Assembly: GCA_963747005.1 (NCBI GenBank)
Contig: CAVVDT010000009.1
Span: forward strand, 62,001 to 126,000
From: CAVVDT01 sp963747005
GTDB lineage: Bacteria > Pseudomonadota > Alphaproteobacteria > Rhizobiales > Aestuariivirgaceae
Length of the DNA: 64,000 bases
Direction: 5' to 3'
Shown: one piece after another, positions 25,934-34,850 of the stretch
Numbering within the stretch: the first letter of the stretch is position 1
How the letters are laid out: each line of letters starts with the position of its first letter
Position numbers and translations under genes: made by a program
The notes under the pieces: model-generated
What the model was told of the DNA's origin: nothing
The model's input: only the letters and a program-made list of their open reading frames with translations
Database searches by the model: none

Positions 25934-27618
25934 TTGCTCCGCGCTCCCAGATAGCTGTCGACGACGGCCGGCTCGGACAGCACCGCGTCGGGATCGCCGT
26001 TGGCGATCACCTTGCCAGCATCCATCGCATAGAGCATGTCGACGGTCAAACGGATGAAAGTGACATTGTGCTCGATGAGCATGACGCTGAGGCCCTCGGC
26101 GGCCAGTTCCCGAATGAGGCGGCTGAGGTCGGGCAGCGAGCCCGCATGCATACCCGCCGTGGGCTCGTCAAGCAGGAGTACCTTTGGCCTGAGCGACATT
26201 GCCCGGATGATCTCGAGCCGGCGCTGTTGCTCCCATCCCAGGTCGCGTACGAACTTGTCCGACACATCTGCAAGCCCGAGGCGGACCAATATATGGGCGG
26301 CACGTTGAGATGCCTTTTTGTAGGCCCGACGGCTGGACGGGAGGCAGAAGACGTACCCCAGCGACGGTGGCTGGTCGGCGAGCAGGCAACCGCTGTAGGC
26401 GACCTCGTGGGCGGTGATGTTCTGCGTGACGCGACTGTGCTGAAAGGTGCGCACGATACCCATGCGCGCGCGCCTGAATGCCGGCTGCGCAGTCACGTCG
26501 ACACCTTCAAGATAGACGGCTCCCGATGCACTGCGCTGCTCGCCGCTCAACAGGTCGACGAGCGTGCTCTTGCCGGCGCCATTGGGACCGATCAGGCCAT
26601 GAACGGTGGCGCGCTGCATGTCCAGATAGGTATCATCGACGGCTCTCACGCCGCCAAACTGCTTGCTTACCCCCGAAGCACTGACGATGGGGGCAGCATC
26701 GGCGACTGGGGGATTGCGCGAAGCATCCGGCTGGGGCAGATCGGATACGCCATCCGCCACCAACGGCCGACTCGGCCAGAAGCGTGAGCGAAACCTTTGG
26801 TTCAACCTGAGGAGGCCACCCGCAACGCCTTCGGGAAAGGCAACCACGACGCCCAGGATCACCAGCCCGCTGAACACCATGCGGTATTGGTAAAGGGCAC
26901 GGGTGTATTCCGGCAACATCACAAGCACGACGGCACCCAGGATCGGGCCCCAGTAGCGATCGGTACCGCCAACGATGGCATAGCTCATCAATTGGATGAG
27001 GAGGCCGAAGCCGAACTCTTCGGGCGAAATGTAGCTGGTAGTCAGAGCCTGCATGGTTCCCGCCAGAGCGCCAATGGCGGCACTGGCGACGCCGGAGAAA
27101 ATCCGCACTTTGATCTCGTTCACGCCAACCCCGCGGGCTGCCACCGGGTCCTCGCGCAAGATGCGCATTTCGTAGCCTATGCGACTATTCATGATGCGGT
27201 GAACGAAGAAGGCGACGATCGCGAGAATGATCCAGCAATGGATCCAGGTCAGCGAAAGCGGGATGCCATAGATGCCCAGCGAACCGTTCAGGGCGGGCGT
27301 TATGTAGATCGTCTGCTGGACCAGTTGCACGAAGGCGAGCGTAGCCATGGCGAGATATACCCCCGACAGCTTGCGCGTCAGGGCCGACAGGCCCGCGGCC
27401 AGCACCATGCTGATGGCGATTCCGATAACGAGTCCAAGCCATATGGAGCGCGAGCCCGAGGTCGTGGTCATGGCAACCGAATAAGCGCCGATCGACACAA
27501 AGCCGGCCTGCGAAACGTTGAACTGGCCGGCTGCGAACGCGATGTAGAACGCCAATGCTCCAATAGCCGCGATGGCTACACCCGTCATGAGCGGCCCGGA
27601 CAGACCAAGGAAGTCCAT
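25930..27618 (-). CDS. LivM-LivG fusion: ABC permease joined to ATPase
   Basis: 562 residues. Residues 1-290 are a hydrophobic LivM-type permease (GLSGPLMTGVAIAAIGALAF at the start, FGFGLLIQLMSYAIVGGTDR near 210). Residues 320-562 are a LivG-type ATPase with VSKQFGGVRAVDD, Walker A GPNGAGKST, a weak signature GWEQQRRLEIIRAM and Walker B VLLLDEPTAGMH. Permease-ATPase fusions of this type are known in HAAT importers. Starts 1 bp beyond the LivH stop codon. Confidence 0.92.
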   Translation of the reverse strand: MDFLGLSGPLMTGVAIAAIGALAFYIAFAAGQFNVSQAGFVSIGAYSVAMTTTSGSRSIWLGLVIGIAISMVLAAGLSALTRKLSGVYLAMATLAFVQLVQQTIYITPALNGSLGIYGIPLSLTWIHCWIILAIVAFFVHRIMNSRIGYEMRILREDPVAARGVGVNEIKVRIFSGVASAAIGALAGTMQALTTSYISPEEFGFGLLIQLMSYAIVGGTDRYWGPILGAVVLVMLPEYTRALYQYRMVFSGLVILGVVVAFPEGVAGGLLRLNQRFRSRFWPSRPLVADGVSDLPQPDASRNPPVADAAPIVSASGVSKQFGGVRAVDDTYLDMQRATVHGLIGPNGAGKSTLVDLLSGEQRSASGAVYLEGVDVTAQPAFRRARMGIVRTFQHSRVTQNITAHEVAYSGCLLADQPPSLGYVFCLPSSRRAYKKASQRAAHILVRLGLADVSDKFVRDLGWEQQRRLEIIRAMSLRPKVLLLDEPTAGMHAGSLPDLSRLIRELAAEGLSVMLIEHNVTFIRLTVDMLYAMDAGKVIANGDPDAVLSEPAVVDSYLGARSK

Positions 27619-28510
27619 CTAGCGCGCTCCGTCGATGACCCGTCTGCCCATGAAACCTTGCGGTCTCAGAACCAGCAGAGCCATCAGTGCCGCAAAGACC
27701 AGAAAGGTCTGGATGCCGCCGGGAAGCCACAGTGTGCCGAGGACTTCCAGCGTTGCGATGAAAAGCGCCCCCACCAGCGAGCCGGGCACGCTACCCATGC
27801 CGCCGAGAATGATCAGGGCGAAACCCTTGACTTCCAGTCTGGCTTCCGATCTCCGGTGAGGCGATGTTGAACGCAAGCGCCCAGGCGACGCCCGCCATGC
27901 CGGCCATCAGGCCGGCCAGCGCCATCGTTTCGATGAAGCGTCGCTCGGCGTTGATGCCGAACAGCACTGCCGTATCACCGCGTTCGGCCACGGCGCGTAC
28001 CTCCAGCCCCCATCGGGTGCGGTTGAGGAGCCAGGTCAGGACCGCGATCGTTGCGACGAACACCAGGAACGTCGACAGGCCCACGACATTGATGCGGATC
28101 GAACCGATTTCGACCGGGGCGAACGTCGCAAGTTCGTTCGGGAAATAGCGTGGGTCGATCCCGAACCAGCTGCGCTCGAGGCCCAGCATAATCGTGGACA
28201 CCCCAAGGCTGGTCAGCAACGGTCCGACATGCTTTCCCCATTGCGTTCGCCCGCGATAGCGCAATGGCCGGAAGGCCAGCCGGTCAATCACGATGGCCGC
28301 GAATACCGATGAGGTAATGGCGACCGCGCAAGCCAGCCAGAGGTTCAGGCCGGCGTCCTTGACGAGAAACATGGCGAAGACGGCGGCGAAGGCAAAAACC
28401 GATGCATGGGCAAGGTTGAGAACCTCCATGACACCGAAGATCAAAGTCAAGCCGCATGCGAAAAGACCATAGATGCCGGCCAGCGCGAGGATATGAAGCA
28501 AAGTTTCCAT
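27619..28510 (-). pseudogene. LivH-like ABC permease with +1 frameshift
   Basis: Inner-membrane permease subunit of the Liv-type importer. From ATG 28510 the frame gives METLLHILALAGIYGLFACG, FRPLRYRG and several membrane helices up to NIASPEIGSQ near 27845, then breaks; the frame shifted by one base gives LEVKGFALIILGGMGSVPGS and the C-terminal helices ending at 27619. One surplus base in AGCCAGACTGG (about 27840) explains it; without it the protein is 296 residues, normal for LivH. If real, the lesion would disable the importer. Confidence 0.87.
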
Positions 28511-28570
28511 GCGGATCGGTACCCCTCCAGATCGCGCTAAAGCAGTTGGCAATGGTCCGGCAAAGCGGGC

Positions 28571-28590
28571 CGCGGCCGCCTTCGGCCGCG
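28571..28590. other. GC-rich hairpin between binding-protein gene and livH
   Basis: CGCGGCCG, CCTT, CGGCCGCG: a perfect 8-bp stem in the 93-bp gap between the substrate-binding-protein stop and livH. There is no U-run, so it is probably a processing or 3'-end-protecting structure that lets the first gene be expressed more than the rest, as is common for ABC operons (inference). Confidence 0.5.
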
Positions 28591-28603
28591 ACCCGGTTCG
28601 GTT

Positions 28604-29764
28604 CTACGAACTGCTCAACTTGATCAGCTTGCCATTTTTGTACTGGAACAGGTATGGCGTGGTCAGCTCGGCATCGCGCAACGAATTGCCCAGATCGACG
28701 AACTTAACTTCAGAACCGAGATAGTGATAGTTCTTGAGGGCAAGCATGCCCTTCTGCAGGCCTTCCCGGGTGAATTCCTTGGAGGTATCGAGAGCCTGTT
28801 TGAGGACATATACTGTATTGTAGGCGCCTGCTGCCAGCGAAGTGGCGTCGCGGTTGTAGGCGGCCTTGTAGTCTTTCACGAACCTCTGGTTCATTTCCGA
28901 AGGATCGGACGGGTCCCAGACCGACCCGACGATCAGCCCCTCGACCGCATCCCCGGCAGCAGCGAGAAGCGAAGGCGACGTGAATGAGGTGTTGCCGATG
29001 ATGGGTTGGTCGAGGCCGCTCTGGCGCGCCTGGCGCAACAGCAGCGCCGCATCGCTCGATTTGGCCGCCACGAAGATGGCTTCGGGCTTGGAAGCCGCCA
29101 CCCGTTGCAGAAGGGCGGCGAAATCCACCGTGCGCGCCGCGTCATAGGCAACGGATTCGAGAATATCGACACCCTCAGACTTGAGTTCTTCCTGAAATGC
29201 CTTGGCACCGGTCAACGCGAAAGGGTCATCCTGGGCGAACAGGACCGTAACCTTCTTCAGCCCGAGAAGTTTCACTGCGCTCCTCGCGACGGCCGGCAAC
29301 AGGCGCTCTTCGGGCACGTTGATGCGGTGGACATAGGCACCGATCTGCGGGATGCCTTTGGCGCCGTTCGCCGGGGCAAGAACCGGCAAACCGGCAGCAA
29401 CCGCGAGCGGGTCTGCGGCAAAGGCCTCGGCGCTCGATGTGGGCCCGAGCACGCCGATAACGGTCTGGTCGGCTACGAACTCGTGCATGACCGACTGTGC
29501 CTGTGTCTTCTCATAAGCGGTATCGCGGTATTGCAGGAGCAGCTTGTGGCCCTGGATGCCACCAGCTTCATTGATATGCTTGATCGCCAGCTTTATGGCC
29601 TGCAACTGGTCGAGGCCGAAGGGCGCGCCGGTGCCTGTGGTGGCCACGAATGACCCGATCGTGATCGTGTCTTCGGCGGCTACCTTAAGTCCCTGGCCGC
29701 CCGTCGCGGCCGCAAGTGCGACGGCGCCCAAGAGCGTCCGCCTTGTCAACCTAGCTTGTAACAT
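28604..29764 (-). CDS. periplasmic substrate-binding protein of Liv-type ABC importer
   Basis: 386-residue leucine-binding-protein-like receptor (type I periplasmic fold). The N-terminus has a twin-Arg-containing signal (RLTRRTLLGAVALAAATGGQG, residues 5-24). Mature protein begins near DTITIGSFVATTGTGAPFG, with KLAIKHINEAGGIQG and VIGVLGPTSSAEA typical of the family. The ATG at 29764 has a strong GGGAGGAG ribosome site; a longer reading lacks one. First gene of the leftward operon, so its upstream region carries the operon's promoter. It sets the specificity of the importer; the ligand is unknown. Confidence 0.92.
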   Translation of the reverse strand: MLQARLTRRTLLGAVALAAATGGQGLKVAAEDTITIGSFVATTGTGAPFGLDQLQAIKLAIKHINEAGGIQGHKLLLQYRDTAYEKTQAQSVMHEFVADQTVIGVLGPTSSAEAFAADPLAVAAGLPVLAPANGAKGIPQIGAYVHRINVPEERLLPAVARSAVKLLGLKKVTVLFAQDDPFALTGAKAFQEELKSEGVDILESVAYDAARTVDFAALLQRVAASKPEAIFVAAKSSDAALLLRQARQSGLDQPIIGNTSFTSPSLLAAAGDAVEGLIVGSVWDPSDPSEMNQRFVKDYKAAYNRDATSLAAGAYNTVYVLKQALDTSKEFTREGLQKGMLALKNYHYLGSEVKFVDLGNSLRDAELTTPYLFQYKNGKLIKLSSS

Positions 29765-30055
29765 TTGATGCTCCTCCCTGTGTCGATAACGCCCAATTCC
29801 GGTGTTCGTTACCAATTAGAATTATTTGTTACTCATACGTAGATTTTTTGTTATACGCAAGCGACCTGATTGAGGGCGATGGCGATTTTGACCGCGTTAC
29901 ACACCAAATGCACCCTGTTCGGTTGCAGGTCCATTGTGCGGAAATGAAGGGGTGCGGGCGCTAAAGCCTATTGTCTGCCCCCCATGATCGATCTACTGGG
30001 TAGTAAATCCTACTCTCGAGGAGGTTGCCCTTCTCACTGTCTGAACGGAGTGAGC
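29765..30055. promoter_or_regulatory. divergent control region of importer operon and TetR gene
   Basis: 291 bp, AT-rich near 29810-29860, between the leftward importer operon and the rightward regulator. It holds TACTC-AT-ACGTA (29830-29841), an imperfect copy of the cluster palindrome (10 of 12 positions). Reading leftward, TTGCGT, 17 bp, TATGAG overlaps it and is a possible sigma-70 promoter for the operon, so a bound regulator would block it. Two further copies lie near the TetR start. Confidence 0.5.
29994..30022. promoter_or_regulatory. paired candidate operators before the TetR gene
   Basis: TACTGGGTAGTA (29994-30005) and TACTCTCGAGGA (30011-30022) match the cluster palindrome TACTC-N2-GAGTA at 10 and 11 of 12 positions, with centres 17 bp apart, as expected for cooperative autoregulation. 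Their position argues that translation starts downstream at 30056 rather than at the ATG at 29984. Confidence 0.5.
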
Positions 30056-30697
30056 GTGAATATCAAAAGCGAAGTGGCGGCCTTGAAGCGCGAGTCGATT
30101 GTCGCCGCGGCCGCCGATTTATTTTACAAACGCGGCTATGAAAACACTAATCTCGACAGTGTAGGCCAGGCACTCGGGGTGACCAAGCCGTTCATTTATT
30201 TCTATTTCAAATCCAAGTCCAGCTTGCTGGGCGAGATTTGCTCGCGCGGTATCTCATCCTCTTTGACCGCCCTCAACCAGAGCTTGGCCGGTCCGGGAAG
30301 GCCCACCGAGAAGCTGCAACGATTTTCGATTGCCTTCACAACTGCCGTCCTCACCAATCAGAAATTCATTGCTGTTTTTTCGCGCGAGGAAAAGAACCTT
30401 ATGGTCGAAGACCTCGAACGGATCAACGACATGCGGCGGGTATTCGATCGCAAGCTGCGGGAGTTCCTCGAACTCGGGGCGGCCGCTGGGGAATTCAGCT
30501 TTCCCGACTCCCAAATGACGGCGCTGGCGATCGGCGGGGCCATCAGTTGGGCCTGGGTCTGGTACCGCCCGTACGGGCGATTGAGCGTTTCCGAAGTGGC
30601 TGACGACATCTCGCAGCTCGTCCTGAACATGGTGGGCGCGGCGACCACGGCAGCCCAATTGGGCGACGCGGCCTCGCCCGCACGAGCACAACCATGA
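30056..30697 (+). CDS. TetR-family transcriptional regulator
   Basis: 213-residue TetR/AcrR-type repressor. N-terminal helix-turn-helix at about residues 10-56 (AADLFYKRGYENTNLDSVGQ, GVTKPFIYFYFKSKSSLL), then a helical ligand domain. Start GTG 30056 has GGAG 8-11 bp before it; an upstream ATG at 29984 would put the candidate operators inside the gene. Overlaps the SDR gene by 4 bp. Proposed to control the importer operon, the 33225 operon and possibly 2626 through the shared palindrome; the ligand is probably a CoA thioester or acid of the pathway (inference). Confidence 0.9.
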   Translation: MNIKSEVAALKRESIVAAAADLFYKRGYENTNLDSVGQALGVTKPFIYFYFKSKSSLLGEICSRGISSSLTALNQSLAGPGRPTEKLQRFSIAFTTAVLTNQKFIAVFSREEKNLMVEDLERINDMRRVFDRKLREFLELGAAAGEFSFPDSQMTALAIGGAISWAWVWYRPYGRLSVSEVADDISQLVLNMVGAATTAAQLGDAASPARAQP

Positions 30698-31485
30698 GGC
30701 TCGCCGGCAAGACAGCAATCGTGACTGGCGGTGCGCGCGGCATAGGACGCGCCTGCGCAACCCGCTTCGCTACCGAAGGCGCCGCGGTGATGATCGCCGA
30801 CATCATGGACGATGTCGGAGCAGAGACCGTCGCGGCGCTTGCCGGGCAGAGTCACGCGGTCGCCTACGCCCATTGCGACGTCGGCTCAGCCGATGACGTC
30901 GCAGCGCTGGTGGACGCAACTGTCGCGCGTTTCGGCCGCCTCGATGTGGTCATGGCGAATGCCGGCATTACCGGCCATGGCGAACTAGTGGACGTAAGCG
31001 AGGAGGATTTCGACCGGGTCGTGCGGACCAATCTGAAGGGATCGTTCCTCTGTGGGCAGGCCGCCGCCAGGCAGATGATCGCGCAGGGCGAAGGCGGCGC
31101 CATCATCCATACCTCGTCGCTTGCCGCCGAACTCGCAATGCCGACCGAGATGGCCTATGCCGCCGCCAAGGGGGGCATCAGGCAGTTGACCAAGGCCATG
31201 GCGCTCTCGCTCGCGCCGCACGGGATCCGCGTCAATGCCGTCGGTCCCGGCAGCATTGAGACCGACATGATCCGCGACATGTGGCGCGCAGACCCCGAGC
31301 TGCGCACCCGCATGCTCTCGCGCACCCCCCTTGGGCGGTTGGGTCGGCCGGACGAGATCGCATCCGTGGCGCTTTTCCTGGCAAGCGACGATGCATCCTA
31401 TGTGACCGGCCAGACCATCTATGCCGACGGCGGACGGCTGGCGCTGAACTTCAGCGTGCCGGTCGCCGCCGCCAGCAAGGGCTAG
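30694..31485 (+). CDS. short-chain dehydrogenase/reductase, canonical
   Basis: 263-residue SDR. Seen: TGGARGIGRACA (residues 9-20), NAGITGHGELVDV, the catalytic Ser in IHTSSLAAE and YAAAK (YxxxK), then VNAVGPGSIETDM and GQTIYADGGRL. It should oxidise an alcohol or reduce a ketone with NAD(P), possibly a 3-hydroxyacyl-CoA or ring hydroxyl. Co-transcribed with the TetR gene (4-bp overlap) and convergent with the GMC oxidoreductase, overlapping it by 4 bp. Confidence 0.92.
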   Translation: MRLAGKTAIVTGGARGIGRACATRFATEGAAVMIADIMDDVGAETVAALAGQSHAVAYAHCDVGSADDVAALVDATVARFGRLDVVMANAGITGHGELVDVSEEDFDRVVRTNLKGSFLCGQAAARQMIAQGEGGAIIHTSSLAAELAMPTEMAYAAAKGGIRQLTKAMALSLAPHGIRVNAVGPGSIETDMIRDMWRADPELRTRMLSRTPLGRLGRPDEIASVALFLASDDASYVTGQTIYADGGRLALNFSVPVAAASKG

Positions 31486-33131
31486 CCGGCTTTGCCGAGT
31501 GGTGCTCGCCCTCTCATCATGTCGGCTGCCTTTTCGGCGATCATCATCACCGGTGTCGCAGTGTTGCCCGAGGTGATGTTCGGCATGATGGAGGCATCGA
31601 CAACGCGCAGGCCCATCAGGCCATGTACCCGCAGCTCGTTGTCGACCACTGCCAGCCGATCGGACGCGGGTCCCATGCGGCAGCTCCCGGCGAAATGATA
31701 CACAGTGCTCCCGTAGTCCCTTGCATAGCCGAGCAGATCGTCATCGCTCCCTAGTTCCCGGCCCGGCAGTTCCTCATCGTCGAGATATGGTGCAAGCGCC
31801 GCTGAGCCGATTAGCCGGCGACCCAGCCTCAAACCCGCAACCAGAGCCCTTTGATCTTCGGCGGCGGCCAGATAGTTCGGCTGTATCGACGGCTCTGCGA
31901 AGGTGTCGCGGGAGCGCGCGCGGACATGGCCGACACTTGCCGGACGCTGCTGATAGAACCCAAGCGTGAAGCCGGGAATGCGGTCGAGCTCGCCGACGAT
32001 GCCCGATTTGTAGCTGGCAGGCGCGAACACCGCCTGCAGATCGGGCGCATCGAGGATTTCGTCCGATTTCCATAACAGATAGGCGACCGACGGGCTGAGC
32101 GACAGGATGCTGGGACGCCCCATCAGCCATTTCAGCACCTCGCCCGCCAATCGCGGGCCGCGCGAGAGCTCGTTGATGGTGCGAACGTTTCTTGCCCGGT
32201 AGACCAGCCGGGCACAGAAATGGTCACGCAAGTTTTCGCCCACACCCTCGAGATCACGAACTACCGGAACGCCGATGGCATCGAGGTGCGAGGGCGCACC
32301 TACCCCGGAGACCTGCAGGAGGCGGGGAGAGTTGAGGGCGCCAGCGCAGACAATGACCTCGCGCCGCGCGCGCACCTCGTGCAACTCGCCCGAGCCGTTG
32401 ACTCCACGGACGTAGCGAACGCCACAGGCGCGCCTCTCCTTGAAGAGGATGGCCTCGGCGCGGGCATGGGTGAGCACGTCCAGCGTGCTCCTGGTCCTGG
32501 CATGGCGCAGGAATGCCGTGGCGGAACTCTGGCGCCAACGCCCGTCGATGGTCCTCTGAGTGTAGCCGACGCCGACCTGAGAGGCGCCATTGTAGTCGGG
32601 ATTGCGCGGAATGCCGGCAGCGACTGCCGCGGAGATGAATGCATCGCAAAGGGGATGTCGCCAGCGACCTTCGCTGACGACAAGAGGCCCCTCGCGTCCC
32701 CGGTAGCGGTCATCGCCGCAGGCCGTTGCCTCGCTGCGCCTGAAATAAGGCAGCACCTCGGCAGCCGACCAGCCTGGATTGCCCGCCTGGGCCCAATTGT
32801 CGTAATCGGCGGGCTGACACCGGTTGTAGATCATGCCGTTGATCGCGCTTGATCCGCCGAGCGTGCGGCCCTGGGTGGCCGCAATCCGGCGACCACCCAA
32901 TTCGGCCTGCGGCTCACTGGAGAACGACCAGGTGTATGCCGGATTGTGAAGGATGTGGATGAAGCCGGCGGGAACATGCGTGAAGACATGCCGGGCCGGG
33001 CCGCCGGCTTCCAGCACACAGACACGCATGTCGGGGTCTTGGCTGAGGCGTGCGGCCAGAACGCTGCCGGCCGTCCCGCCCCCGACGATCACATAATCAA
33101 ATTCATCGGCGGACCGTTCGGGGCTTCGCAT
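31482..33131 (-). CDS. GMC-family FAD oxidoreductase (choline dehydrogenase-like)
   Basis: 549-residue GMC oxidoreductase. Seen: FAD-binding DYVIVGGGTAGSVLAARLS at the N-terminus, GGSSAINGMIYNR, GALNSPRLLQVSGVG, the catalytic His in VYHFAGSCRMG and the second active-site residue Asn in NITSGNTATPVMMIAEKAAD. It would oxidise a primary or secondary alcohol to a carbonyl. ATG 33131 has GGGAAGG before it; longer readings start inside the palindrome at 33176 and are less likely. Divergent from the CoA ligase operon. Confidence 0.9.
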   Translation of the reverse strand: MRSPERSADEFDYVIVGGGTAGSVLAARLSQDPDMRVCVLEAGGPARHVFTHVPAGFIHILHNPAYTWSFSSEPQAELGGRRIAATQGRTLGGSSAINGMIYNRCQPADYDNWAQAGNPGWSAAEVLPYFRRSEATACGDDRYRGREGPLVVSEGRWRHPLCDAFISAAVAAGIPRNPDYNGASQVGVGYTQRTIDGRWRQSSATAFLRHARTRSTLDVLTHARAEAILFKERRACGVRYVRGVNGSGELHEVRARREVIVCAGALNSPRLLQVSGVGAPSHLDAIGVPVVRDLEGVGENLRDHFCARLVYRARNVRTINELSRGPRLAGEVLKWLMGRPSILSLSPSVAYLLWKSDEILDAPDLQAVFAPASYKSGIVGELDRIPGFTLGFYQQRPASVGHVRARSRDTFAEPSIQPNYLAAAEDQRALVAGLRLGRRLIGSAALAPYLDDEELPGRELGSDDDLLGYARDYGSTVYHFAGSCRMGPASDRLAVVDNELRVHGLMGLRVVDASIMPNITSGNTATPVMMIAEKAADMMRGRAPLGKAG

Positions 33132-33175
33132 CGTCGGCCTTCCCACCCTCTTGTTTACCCGACAGAAGTTTGTGA

Positions 33176-33187
33176 TACTCATGAGTA
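33176..33187. promoter_or_regulatory. perfect 12-bp palindrome TACTCATGAGTA, candidate operator
   Basis: Lies between the leftward GMC gene (start 33131) and the rightward ligase operon (start 33225). It is identical in arms to the copy at 2486-2497 and similar to those near 29.8-30.0 kb, making it the best instance of the proposed common operator. Confidence 0.55.
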
Positions 33188-33224
33188 CATTACTCTTTCC
33201 TGCAGATCGAGCCAAGTCCCCTGC

Positions 33225-34844
33225 ATGACCGTGGAGAAGCCCAAAGGCAGCACACTGTTTGATGTGCTCATGGAGATGGCCGATCGAGATTCCTCGATAC
33301 CGGCCGTCATCGCGAGCGATTCCCGTCTCACCTATGGGGAGCTGCTGCGGAACGTACGCGAAGTGGCCTCGCGGCTGGCCACATGCGGCATCGGGCGCGG
33401 CGACCGCGTCGGACTCCTGGCGGGAAACTGTGCCGCATGGCTGGAACTCACCCTGGGCGCCAGCGCACTCGGCGCGGTCACCGTGCCATTCAGCACCTGG
33501 TCATCGCAACGCGAGCTTGACTTCCTTGTGGCGGATTCAGGCATTCGCATGCTGTTTGCCGTCCCGTTTTTCGCCGGACAGGACTTTACCGCCATGCTGA
33601 ATGCGCTTGCCCCCGAAGCGCTGGCCGCGAAGGGAGGCAGTTGCGAGCGCTATCCGCTACTTGATCGGATCGTGATGCTCGGCGATGCCGCGTCCGGCCG
33701 GATGCGTTGCCCGGATTTTCCTGGCGCTGCCATATCTGTCGCAGCCACGGACATCGCCCCCGCAGCACGCGCCGATGACGATGCCTTGATCCTGTATACC
33801 TCGGGCTCGAGCAGCCGGCCCAAGGCGGTGCGCCTGCGTCACGGCGACCTGGTAGAAAACGGGTTCTGGATCGGGGAGCGTCAGGGGCTGCGCCCGGGTG
33901 ACCGCGTGTTCCTGCCCGCGCCGCTGTTCTGGGCCTATGGCAGCTCCAATGCCTGGCCCGCATCACTGACACACGGCGCCGCGCTGGTTCTGCAGGAAAA
34001 GTTCGAGCCGGGTGCGGCGCTGGACCTGATCGAGAAGAACGCGTGTACCGCGATCTACACGCTCCCCTCGATCACCAACGCGCTGCTGCGCCAACCCGGC
34101 TTTTCGGCAGCACGAACGGCGACACTGCGAACGGGGCTTACGCTTGGAACGCCACAGGAGTTCATCAACACGTCCCAGCAACTGGGCGTTGCCTCGATCT
34201 GCAACATCTACGGTCTCACGGAAACCTATGGAAACTGCTGTGTTACCGATCATCGCTGGTCGCTCGAGCGCCGCAGCCTCTGCCAGGGCGAACCATTGCC
34301 CGGCTTCGAACTGCGGATCGTCGATCCGGCAACCGGACGGCCGCAACCGGCCGGCACGCCGGGCAATGTTGAAGTCCGCGGACGGGTGACGCCTGGCTAT
34401 TGTGGCAGCAGCGAGCAAGCCAACGCGGCTGCGTTCAGCCAAGACGGATACTTCCTTACCGGCGACGTCGGCTATTTGACCGCTGCCGGCGAGTTTGTCT
34501 TCGTCGCGCGCTCCACAGAGATGATCAAGAAATCGGGCGTCAACATTTCGCCCGCTGAGGTCGAGGAAGCCCTGCTGCAACATCCCTCGGTGGCGCAAGC
34601 CGGCGTCGTGGGGGCATTCGATGAGAAGAAAGGCCAGATCGTCTTCGCCTTCGTTGTGCCGCGCAAAGGCACCACACCGAGCCGCGAGGAACTGGCCTCT
34701 CATTGCCGATGCCTTCTCTCGAACTACAAGGTTCCCGACCATTTCGCCTTCCTGACCTCGCTTCCGACCACGGTCACTGGCAAGCTCTTGCGCCGCGAAC
34801 TGCGCTCAACCGCGGCCGACCTCGTCAGCCAGACGGGGGGATGA
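33225..34844 (+). CDS. AMP-forming acyl-CoA ligase
   Basis: 539-residue ANL-superfamily ligase. Seen: ILYTSGSSSRPKAVRLRHGD (P-loop, near residue 190), IYGLTETYGNC, TGDVGYLTAAGEFVFVARST and the C-terminal catalytic Lys in TTVTGKLLRREL. The frame is open far upstream in the GMC gene, but homology begins after ATG 33225. First gene of a rightward operon running to 39700. Third adenylating CoA ligase in the cluster, so several acids, or successive acids of one pathway, are activated. Confidence 0.9.
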   Translation: MTVEKPKGSTLFDVLMEMADRDSSIPAVIASDSRLTYGELLRNVREVASRLATCGIGRGDRVGLLAGNCAAWLELTLGASALGAVTVPFSTWSSQRELDFLVADSGIRMLFAVPFFAGQDFTAMLNALAPEALAAKGGSCERYPLLDRIVMLGDAASGRMRCPDFPGAAISVAATDIAPAARADDDALILYTSGSSSRPKAVRLRHGDLVENGFWIGERQGLRPGDRVFLPAPLFWAYGSSNAWPASLTHGAALVLQEKFEPGAALDLIEKNACTAIYTLPSITNALLRQPGFSAARTATLRTGLTLGTPQEFINTSQQLGVASICNIYGLTETYGNCCVTDHRWSLERRSLCQGEPLPGFELRIVDPATGRPQPAGTPGNVEVRGRVTPGYCGSSEQANAAAFSQDGYFLTGDVGYLTAAGEFVFVARSTEMIKKSGVNISPAEVEEALLQHPSVAQAGVVGAFDEKKGQIVFAFVVPRKGTTPSREELASHCRCLLSNYKVPDHFAFLTSLPTTVTGKLLRRELRSTAADLVSQTGG

Positions 34845-34850
34845 GCGGAA

